From Mycobacterium sp. 3519A (GTDB taxonomy: Bacteria > Actinomycetota > Actinomycetes > Mycobacteriales > Mycobacteriaceae): a stretch of DNA of 64,000 nucleotides. How positions within the stretch are numbered: position 1 is the stretch's first letter; every line of letters begins with the position of its first letter. The stretch is taken from positions 2,317,622 through 2,381,621 of the forward strand of contig NZ_OESG01000013.1 in assembly GCF_900240945.1 (NCBI RefSeq), given 5' to 3'. The notes under the pieces were generated by a model, which was given only the letters and a program-made list of their open reading frames with translations, was not told the DNA's origin and did not search any database. Shown one piece after another: positions 54,219 to 61,219 of this stretch. The translations under genes were made by a program, and so were the position numbers.

Positions 54219-55102
54219 CCGGCGACGGGTCGAGTTTCGCTGTGCGCCAACCGGTCTCGCGCTGTATGCACCGCACCGATGCTCGCGACGGTGACCAGTA
54301 CGATCGCGGCATAGCCGGTCGCCGCCAGGTGCTGGCCGAGGACCAGCCAGCCCGCGACCGCCGCCACCACCGGTGAGATGCAGGTCAGGATCGCGAACGT
54401 CTCCGCAGGCAGCCGGCGCAAGGACACCAGCTCAAGCGAGTAGGGGATCACCGAGGACATCAGCCCGACGACCACCCCGAGGCCCAGCACCTGCCATCCA
54501 AGCGCACTGTCGACATCGACCGCTGCCGCGGCGAACGGCAGCGTGACCGCGGCGCCGATCGCGGTCGCGATCGCGAGCCCGCTGAGTCTGGGGAAGTCCG
54601 ACCCGGCCCGCGCGGTCGCCAGGATGTAACCGGCCCAGCTGGCTCCGGCGCCAACTGCGAACGCGAGTCCCGCTGGGTCCAGGTGACCCACCCGGACGCC
54701 GGTCAGGCTGAGCGTCGCCACGCCCGAGAGCGCCAGCAGGGCCCACAACCAAGCCGTCGGACGTCGACTCACGATCACTGAAAGCGCCAGTGGACCAAGG
54801 GATTCAACCGTGACCGCGATACCGAGAGGAATTCTGGTCAGCGCGTTGTAGAAGCACACGTTCATCACCGTCAAGGTCGCGGCCAAACAGGCCGCCGACA
54901 ACCACGCCCGTCGGGAGAGACCTCGCAGTCGTGGGCGGACCGCGACGCACAGCACCACACCCGCGACGAGGAACCGGACGAACACGGCGCCGATCGCGCC
55001 CAGCGCCGCGAACAGACCGACCGCGAACGCGGCACCGACCTCCTGGCTGGCCGCCGCCACCACGACCAGCAGCGCCGGCCCAATTGGTGACTGTCGGTGC
55101 AC
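54215..55102 (-). CDS. EamA/DMT-type transporter (RhtA-like exporter)
   Basis: 295-aa drug/metabolite transporter with ten predicted helices in two EamA repeats: VFVRFLVAGVVLCVAV, VMNVCFYNALTRIPLGIAVTVESLGPLALSVI in the first, LGLGVVVGLMSSVIPYSLELVSLRRLPAETFAILTCISPVVAA in the second. The sequence is like RhtA threonine/homoserine exporters; amino-acid export is likely, substrate unproven. The GTG 55102 lies 7 nt after TAACGT on its strand, part of a shared divergent promoter. Confidence 0.9.
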   Translation of the reverse strand: MHRQSPIGPALLVVVAAASQEVGAAFAVGLFAALGAIGAVFVRFLVAGVVLCVAVRPRLRGLSRRAWLSAACLAATLTVMNVCFYNALTRIPLGIAVTVESLGPLALSVIVSRRPTAWLWALLALSGVATLSLTGVRVGHLDPAGLAFAVGAGASWAGYILATARAGSDFPRLSGLAIATAIGAAVTLPFAAAAVDVDSALGWQVLGLGVVVGLMSSVIPYSLELVSLRRLPAETFAILTCISPVVAAVAGWLVLGQHLAATGYAAIVLVTVASIGAVHTARDRLAHSETRPVAG

Positions 55103-55109
55103 GGAACCG

Positions 55110-55119
55110 ACGTTAGCCT
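55110..55119. promoter_or_regulatory. Second back-to-back overlapping -10 pair
   Basis: ACGTTAGCCT holds TAACGT on the minus strand (55115-55110, 7 nt before GTG 55102) and TAGCCT on the plus strand (55114-55119, 6 nt before ATG 55126). The geometry is the same as at 43230-43239, with 23 nt between start codons. Confidence 0.6.
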
Positions 55120-55125
55120 CGATGC

Positions 55126-55557
55126 ATGGGGGCGGGGATGGCCGGTGTCGGCGTAATGGTGTGGGTGACGGTGCTCAGCGTCTACGACGTGCGCTCACGA
55201 CGACTACCGAACTGGTTGACGTTGCCGGGCGCCGTGGTGATCCTCGCGGTGGCGGCGCTACACGGTCGCGGTGCCGCAGCGGCGCTCGGTGCGGTGACGC
55301 TGTTCGCCGTCTACGCCGTGGTGCACGTGGTGGCACCCGCTGCGATGGGCGCAGGTGATGTGAAGCTGGCCATCGGGATCGGGGCGTTGACAGCAGCTTT
55401 CGGTCGCGATGTGTGGCTGTTGGCGGCACTTGCCGCGCCAGTGTTGACCGCTGTGCTGGCCGTCGTGGTGCTGCTGCACCGAGCGGGCGGATCGGTGCCG
55501 CACGGGCCGTCGATGTGTGTGGCCGCGGTTTCGGCGGCGGCGCTTGCCGTGTTCTGA
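55126..55557 (+). CDS. Prepilin peptidase, A24 family (Rv2551c-like)
   Basis: 143-aa polytopic membrane aspartic peptidase without the N-terminal methylase domain. The two catalytic aspartates are in SVYDVRSRRLPNWLTLP (near residue 20) and MGAGDVKLAIG (the GxGD motif, near residue 77), with about five to six membrane helices. It would process type IV pilin-like or Tad/Flp prepilins. No pilin gene is visible in the window. ATG 55126 is leaderless. Confidence 0.9.
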   Translation: MGAGMAGVGVMVWVTVLSVYDVRSRRLPNWLTLPGAVVILAVAALHGRGAAAALGAVTLFAVYAVVHVVAPAAMGAGDVKLAIGIGALTAAFGRDVWLLAALAAPVLTAVLAVVVLLHRAGGSVPHGPSMCVAAVSAAALAVF

Positions 55558-55559
55558 AG

Positions 55560-56330
55560 CTATGCCTGCGACGATGGCCGCGCTGATTCGCCAGCCTCGC
55601 GAATCGGTTGGTCCGCGCCAGCGCGGGCCTGGCCGAAGCTCGGCAATCCGGTCGGGCCCGAGGCGGTCACAGGCTCGTGCAGCGGCGCGGTGGGGCGGGA
55701 ATCTGAATAGTCGAGGTCCGCGTAATCGCCTTGTTGAGAGGCGCGTTGGCTGCGTTGCGCGCGTGCTGTGGCCCGCGCGTCCGCCTGCGCTTGACCATAT
55801 CCGGCCCGTTGGACTTGCTCGGGCGGTGCAGGCTGCGCATGCTGGGTGTAGTAACTGCGCACCGCCTGGTTGTAGTAGTCCACATACGCTTCGTAGCCGG
55901 CTGCGTCGGGCTGCCCGGCGGACTTGGGCGCCACCAGAAGCGCAGCAGCGGCCGCGATCGCCTGCAGCGCGTTGAGCACCACGATCACGGTCAACGCCCA
56001 CCCGGCGTCGCCTGCCGCCAGCAAGTTGGACAGCGCGTCGAGGAACCCCATGGTCGCCAACACCGCGATGGCCAGAGACAGCGGGCCGCGTCTGGCGAGC
56101 AGACCGAACATCGCGCACAGCGCGGCCAGCGTGGCGAACCGGACGTCCCATCCGACCGTTTCCGGCCCATCGGCCACCGGACCGAAGTTGAACACGTATG
56201 TGGCAAGGCCGAGTACGGCTATCGCGATGTAAAGGTTTCGCGGCAGCGAACTTTCGGCCTCCTGCCGTTGGGTCGGATACGCCGGTTGGTAGGCCGAGTG
56301 GTAGTCGCGGGTTCCTGGCGAGTACACCAC
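55560..56330 (-). CDS. DUF5336 membrane protein (34-kDa antigen-like)
   Basis: 256-aa mycobacterial membrane protein resembling the 34-kDa antigenic protein family (Rv0954-like). Four helices lie at about residues 30-140 (NLYIAIAVLGLATYVFNFG, FATLAALCAMFGLLA, LSLAIAVLATMGFLDAL, LTVIVVLNALQAIAAAAALLV). A long Gln/Ala/Pro-rich hydrophilic tail follows (YVDYYNQAVRSYYTQHAQPAPPEQ). GTG 56330 (VVYSPGTRDYHS) matches family starts and lies 7 nt after TAGCGT. It sits beside the type VII locus; whether it works with it is unknown. Confidence 0.82.
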   Translation of the reverse strand: MVYSPGTRDYHSAYQPAYPTQRQEAESSLPRNLYIAIAVLGLATYVFNFGPVADGPETVGWDVRFATLAALCAMFGLLARRGPLSLAIAVLATMGFLDALSNLLAAGDAGWALTVIVVLNALQAIAAAAALLVAPKSAGQPDAAGYEAYVDYYNQAVRSYYTQHAQPAPPEQVQRAGYGQAQADARATARAQRSQRASQQGDYADLDYSDSRPTAPLHEPVTASGPTGLPSFGQARAGADQPIREAGESARPSSQA

Positions 56331-56359
56331 GCTCCACACGCTAGCGCACCGAACGCGGA

Positions 56360-58090
56360 TCAGTCGATGCAGTTAGCCGACGCCTTGATGTAGCGCATCT
56401 CGTCGTCGGTGGCGACCATCGTCACGATGGCGGAACCTGCCCGCGTGCTGACCTTAACTGTGGCATCGGCCAGCGAAACCAATTCCAGTGCGACATCGGA
56501 CGCGTTGGACACCGCTGTATTCGGTGCGGCGACAACCATACTGGTGACTCCCGCACGTACCGGTCGATCGGGCACACCGTCGAACATCTCTACTGAATAA
56601 TTGCGTTCCGCCCCTGCCTGGATGGTGCCGCGGTTGAAGTCGGCGACCCACAGCAGATCGTGGTCGTCGACCTCCTCCACCATCGCGCGCCACAGGCCGG
56701 GGCGGCGGCTGTGCACCAGCACCCGTGCGCCCAGCGCCAGCGAGCGCAGCACGGCTTGCTGGGCGAGATGGAGCGTGCCCGCGATCTCGACTCGGCCGAT
56801 CTGCGGGCCGAACAGCGGAAGCGCGACGGCCCTGCCTTCTTCGTCGGCGCCGATGACCTGGCCACATCCGGACGCTGGCACGGCGAGATCGCGCAGGTCG
56901 ATGTCGCGGTGCGCGTACGCCCAACGCTCGACGCCGCGAGAAGGTGCGGAAATCGGCAGGCTGCACGCCAGCGCGGAGAACTGATATCCGTGCAAACGCG
57001 TCAGGCCCGGCAGCTTGTCGGGTACGCCGAAGTCGCTGTCGAACCGGGCCAGGCCGCGAACCCGTACCAGGTCCGCCTCGTCACCCTCGCGCAGCGACAA
57101 GCACACCGTCGTCGAATAGCTGGGGACCGTCCACAGCACGCCGAGGCCGGCGGTGGTGAGCATGTCTGCGTTGACCGCGAAGCTGCACAACCGGAATCGG
57201 CCGTCGCGGCAGGTGTCCCAGTCCTCCTGCAGTGTCGCGAGGGTGACGCCATCGCTGAGTTGGTTGGTTGCCAGCGCGATTCCGCTGGCGTTGAGAATTC
57301 GCGGCCGAAGTCCGGCTTCGGTGAGACGGTTGGCCACGCGGCGCGTCGCTGTCACGGCGGTGCGCAGGATGCCGTCGCGGTCGCCGCCACGTCGGTTGAC
57401 TGCCTCTGCACGCCGTGACGGATCGAAACGCACGGCGACCCAGACGCTGCGGTGCGCAATGGCGGGCAGCGGTCCGAGCACCGCGTCGTACACGGCCGCC
57501 ACCGCCGTGTGTCCCGAGGATCGGGCGCCCTGGCTGATGACGTCGATCGAGTCGAGTGTGATGTCGAACTGCTGCAGGCAGTCGACGAGCGCCTGGATCG
57601 GCACCATGTCGCCCGACACCGTCATGCCGGGCTCCATCACCGTCAGAGCCTGCGGATTCTCGTCGATTTTGATCAGCGACAGCAGAGTGGCGCCGTCCCA
57701 GCGGAATCCGATCTGCGCGCCGTCGGCGGTGGGCGCGTCGAACGGTTCCGTCAATTGGGACGCACCAACGCGTCTGCGCCGATCGATCAGAAACCCGAAC
57801 CGCCGACCGATTGCCCGCGGCGCCGTCCTGCCCCGAACCGGGACAACCAACAGCAAACCCACGACGAGGCCGACAGCGCCGCCCTGCCAGCCCGGTACGC
57901 CCGAGATCAACGCGACCGCAACGCCAACCGCCACCGCGATCTCGACAGCGAGCAGATCGGCCAACGGCACGAACCGTTGCCAGCCGACACCTACCGCGGT
58001 GCGCAGGCGGCGGGATCCAGTCCCGGTGTCGCCGTTCTTGGAGTTATTGGAAAGGACAACTGCCGCAGCATGATTCACTTGACGTGACAC
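56360..58090 (-). CDS. eccE: Type VII secretion protein EccE
   Basis: 576-aa EccE, the peripheral membrane-complex subunit of ESX systems. Two adjacent N-terminal helices (VPLADLLAVEIAVAVGVAVALI and GGAVGLVVGLLLVVPV, about residues 38-80) precede a basic segment and the RDRRR-like GRRFGFLIDRRRR. The large soluble domain follows with GAQIGFRWDGATLLSLIKI, and HSRRPGLWRAMVEE near the C-terminus. M. tuberculosis ESX-4 lacks eccE, so this locus is of the eccE-containing ESX-4 type seen in some other mycobacteria. GTG 58090 (VSRQVNHAA) was chosen; later starts are possible. It is divergent from eccB by 43 nt. Confidence 0.85.
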   Translation of the reverse strand: MSRQVNHAAAVVLSNNSKNGDTGTGSRRLRTAVGVGWQRFVPLADLLAVEIAVAVGVAVALISGVPGWQGGAVGLVVGLLLVVPVRGRTAPRAIGRRFGFLIDRRRRVGASQLTEPFDAPTADGAQIGFRWDGATLLSLIKIDENPQALTVMEPGMTVSGDMVPIQALVDCLQQFDITLDSIDVISQGARSSGHTAVAAVYDAVLGPLPAIAHRSVWVAVRFDPSRRAEAVNRRGGDRDGILRTAVTATRRVANRLTEAGLRPRILNASGIALATNQLSDGVTLATLQEDWDTCRDGRFRLCSFAVNADMLTTAGLGVLWTVPSYSTTVCLSLREGDEADLVRVRGLARFDSDFGVPDKLPGLTRLHGYQFSALACSLPISAPSRGVERWAYAHRDIDLRDLAVPASGCGQVIGADEEGRAVALPLFGPQIGRVEIAGTLHLAQQAVLRSLALGARVLVHSRRPGLWRAMVEEVDDHDLLWVADFNRGTIQAGAERNYSVEMFDGVPDRPVRAGVTSMVVAAPNTAVSNASDVALELVSLADATVKVSTRAGSAIVTMVATDDEMRYIKASANCID

Positions 58091-58133
58091 ACCCTTTCGG
58101 TGCACGCCTCTGCCGATGTGGATGGGAGCCGTT

Positions 58134-59633
58134 ATGCCAGCGCAAGTTACCACGCGTGCGCAGGTCAACGGGTACCGGTTTCTGATCCGGCGCCTGGAGC
58201 ATGCGCTGATCCGCGGTGATTCGCGGATGATCCATGACCCGATGCGAGGTCAGATGCGTGCGCTGATCGTCGGTTTGGTCATTGCTGTGGTGATCACCGC
58301 GGGCTGCGGGGTGATGGCGTTCTTCAAACCCGCGCCGAACATGGGTGACGCGCAGATCCTGCTGAGCAAGTCCAGCGGCGCCACCTTCGTGCGCATCGGT
58401 GACCGCGTGCATCCGGTGCTCAACCTCGCCTCCGCACGGTTGATCGTCGGCAAGAACGACAGCCCCAAGGACGTCGACGACAAGTTCCTCAACGCCGTGC
58501 CTCGCGGCCCGATGGTCGGCATCGTCGGGGCGCCTGCCAGCATTCGCGGAGCGGACGATCTCTCGATGTCGTCGTGGACGGTGTGCGACACGTTGCAGAC
58601 GCCAGCCGCCACCGAAACCACCGGTATCACCACCCTGCAGACCACGGTGCTCGCCAACGATCCCACGCTGGACCGCGACATCCGTGCCGCCGACCCGGCG
58701 CACGCGGTCCTCACCGAGGTCGGCGGCACGACCTACCTTGTCTACGACGGGGTTCGGGCACCGATCAATCTGTCGGATGCGGTGGTGGTCAACGGACTTC
58801 ATCTGCAGGGCGCGCAGCCGCGGCCGATGTCGTTGGGGGTACTTAATGCGTTTCCACTGGTTGCCCCCATCACTGGAGTGAGTGTCGATGGGGTGGGTCA
58901 GCCCAGCGCGGTGATCGGACCCGATTACCCGATCGGGTCCATCGTCAAGACCGACGACTCACGGGGCGAGCAACTCTACGTCGTGCTGCGCGACGGTTTG
59001 CAGCCCATCTCGTCGGCGACGGCGGACATCATCAGATACGGCGACTCCGATGCGCGCCGTGGCTCGGCGCGCCAGATCGCCGCTGCGGTCGTTGCGGGCG
59101 TGCCGATCGTGCATCAGCTGCCGGTCGACCACTACCCGACGGTGTCGCCCCAGATTGTGTCGGCCGTGACGGATCCGGTGGTGTGCATGGGATGGCAGCG
59201 GGCCAATGCTGCCGCCCCGGGCACGGTACGCCTGCTGGTCGGCAATAGGCTTCCGGTACCGGCCGGGGCCGAGACGGTGCGGCTGGCCACCACCGACGGT
59301 AGCGGGCCCGGTCTGGATTCGGTGTACCTCACCCCTGGCAGCGGCGAATACGTACAGGCGACGGGAGCAGAGCCGGGCAGCCGCTCGACCGGTCCGCTGT
59401 TCTACGTGTCGGACACCGGAATGCGTTACCACATCAAAGATTTGCCGACAGCTGCGGCGCTTGGCGCGGTGGGCGTCAAAGCACCGGGTCAGACCGCAGA
59501 GTCGCCGCAACTGGCGCCATGGCCGGTGTTGGCTCTGCTGCCGCCAGGTCCGGAGCTGTCGCAGGAGGCGGCGCTCGTCGCCCACGACGGAATGGCGCCG
59601 GACCCGCACAGTGTCGCTGTGCCAAGCAGCTAG
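58134..59633 (+). CDS. eccB: Type VII secretion protein EccB
   Basis: 499-aa EccB. Cytoplasmic N-terminus VTTRAQVNGYRFLIRRLEHALIRGDSRMIHDPMRGQ (family signature), one membrane helix (ALIVGLVIAVVITAGCGVMAF, about residues 43-63), then the periplasmic R1-R4/central domain with GDRVHPVLNLASARLI, MSSWTVCDTLQT and VTDPVVCMGWQRA (disulfide pair), and FYVSDTGMRYHI. It shapes the periplasmic part of the ESX pore. ATG 58134 follows GGGAG. The stop overlaps the convergent eccD stop. Confidence 0.94.
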   Translation: MPAQVTTRAQVNGYRFLIRRLEHALIRGDSRMIHDPMRGQMRALIVGLVIAVVITAGCGVMAFFKPAPNMGDAQILLSKSSGATFVRIGDRVHPVLNLASARLIVGKNDSPKDVDDKFLNAVPRGPMVGIVGAPASIRGADDLSMSSWTVCDTLQTPAATETTGITTLQTTVLANDPTLDRDIRAADPAHAVLTEVGGTTYLVYDGVRAPINLSDAVVVNGLHLQGAQPRPMSLGVLNAFPLVAPITGVSVDGVGQPSAVIGPDYPIGSIVKTDDSRGEQLYVVLRDGLQPISSATADIIRYGDSDARRGSARQIAAAVVAGVPIVHQLPVDHYPTVSPQIVSAVTDPVVCMGWQRANAAAPGTVRLLVGNRLPVPAGAETVRLATTDGSGPGLDSVYLTPGSGEYVQATGAEPGSRSTGPLFYVSDTGMRYHIKDLPTAAALGAVGVKAPGQTAESPQLAPWPVLALLPPGPELSQEAALVAHDGMAPDPHSVAVPSS

Positions 59634-61114
59634 ATGCGCAGTTCGCGAAAGAATGCGTAGAGCCGGACAATCCAGAAGCACAACGGGAACAGCGACCCTA
59701 CGGCGATGTATTCGATGATCTCGACGCGGCGCCGCATGACGGGGGAGAACTCGAGGCGTGGCGCGACAAGGCCGCAGGCCACGACGAGCGCCAGCAGGAC
59801 GATCAGCGCGACAGCCGAACGCAGTTGCCAACCCGGCACATTCAGCGCGACTTTGACGATGACGACAATTGTGATGGCCAAGCCACCGCCGATGAGGGTG
59901 GCCGACTGGATTAAGTCGTGATGAGCACGGCCGCGAAGACACAACACCGTTGCCACCGCGAACGCGAAAGTCGTTCCCTGCCAGAAAAAGCCGTTGGTGA
60001 CATCGACGGCCAAGTAGCTGCCCGCCCCCGCAGCAAGTGCAGCGGCCACGAGGATGCCGGTGAGGTACTCGTTCGCGCGTCGGACGCGGTGCGCCAGGCC
60101 CTCCTCCGTCGGGATGATCTGCTTACCCACCGCATTGACGCCCTCGACAGTTGTGCCGCCCTGGGTTTCGATGTCGTCGAGTGGTTCGCCTGCCGTCGGC
60201 ACGCGCGGGATCGGCAGCTTGGACAACAGGATCGTCACCCGTGGCGCCATGTAGACGACGATGACTGCGACCGTCCCCAATATCGCTCCGACGGCGCGCG
60301 GTTGCGGATCCCACAGCAGCGACGCTGTGGCGCTGAGTCCGCCGAACACGCATACCGCGACGATGCCAGTGAGTAGGCCGCGCCCGGTGCCCGAAATGAG
60401 AAGCACCAGAAACGCACCCAGTGCGGTGAGCGCGAACGACATCGGCAGCGACGTCACGCCGAAGCCGTCAGGCACCAGATAAAGTGAGCCGGCGAATACG
60501 AGCGGGGCCGATATCGCGGCCATCCAAGCTGAGCGCAAAGCCATCGAAGGCCGATACGCCATTACCCACGCCGACGCCATTCCGATGCCGCCGAGCGCGA
60601 ACAACCCAACCGGCACCACCGCATTGCCTGCCCAACGGGGAACCAACGCGGCCAACGTCAGCGACGCGGCGAGAGCGGCGACGAAACTCGTCAATGCGGC
60701 CGCGTTGCGTGTCACCCAACCCAGCACGGCCGGTTCGCCGCGCGCGAGTGAATCGTCGACGTCGTCGAACAACACCGTGCTGACCGAACGGCCGATCTCC
60801 TGGATGGTGAGCAGGTCGCCGTCGTAAATCCCGGCCTCGTCCAACGACCGGTTCGGGTCGATCGGTTCGCCGCCGAACCGCGACAGCGTCCATTTACCTA
60901 CGGAGTCGTCAAATATGACGTCAGCCAACGGGTCTCGCGCGGTCGTCTGATCGTTCGCTATGTCGATGACATCATTGATGAATTCGGAGATAGGGACGTT
61001 GGCGGGCAAGCCGACATCTATGCTGAGGCTGCCGACTGCCAAAGTCAGACGGCTCAGGTCCTGTTCGGACTCGGAATCAGAATCCAGGCCCGGCAACGAC
61101 GGCGGTACAGTCAA
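59630..61114 (-). CDS. eccD: Type VII secretion protein EccD
   Basis: 494-aa EccD. An N-terminal ubiquitin-like (YukD) domain (LSRLTLAVGSLSIDVGLPANVPISEFI...GIYDGDLLTIQE, residues 20-105) precedes 11 predicted membrane helices, starting at ALTSFVAALAASLTLAALVP and ending FPLCFWIVRLYAFF. It forms the membrane channel vestibule of ESX systems. The start is a TTG after GAGAGGG. It is convergent with eccB (shared CTAG) and divergent from eccC; in M. tuberculosis ESX-4 a mycP4 gene lies between eccD and eccB, and it is absent here. Confidence 0.93.
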   Translation of the reverse strand: MTVPPSLPGLDSDSESEQDLSRLTLAVGSLSIDVGLPANVPISEFINDVIDIANDQTTARDPLADVIFDDSVGKWTLSRFGGEPIDPNRSLDEAGIYDGDLLTIQEIGRSVSTVLFDDVDDSLARGEPAVLGWVTRNAAALTSFVAALAASLTLAALVPRWAGNAVVPVGLFALGGIGMASAWVMAYRPSMALRSAWMAAISAPLVFAGSLYLVPDGFGVTSLPMSFALTALGAFLVLLISGTGRGLLTGIVAVCVFGGLSATASLLWDPQPRAVGAILGTVAVIVVYMAPRVTILLSKLPIPRVPTAGEPLDDIETQGGTTVEGVNAVGKQIIPTEEGLAHRVRRANEYLTGILVAAALAAGAGSYLAVDVTNGFFWQGTTFAFAVATVLCLRGRAHHDLIQSATLIGGGLAITIVVIVKVALNVPGWQLRSAVALIVLLALVVACGLVAPRLEFSPVMRRRVEIIEYIAVGSLFPLCFWIVRLYAFFRELRI

Positions 61115-61219
61115 ACCCTCTCGGTCTCCTGCGCAAAGGGATTGCTCGGCAGTGACATTACTCAGGACAATACAGAGCGCGGCAACAAAGCCGGACTTGC
61201 GATTTTTCGGGAGCAGGGT

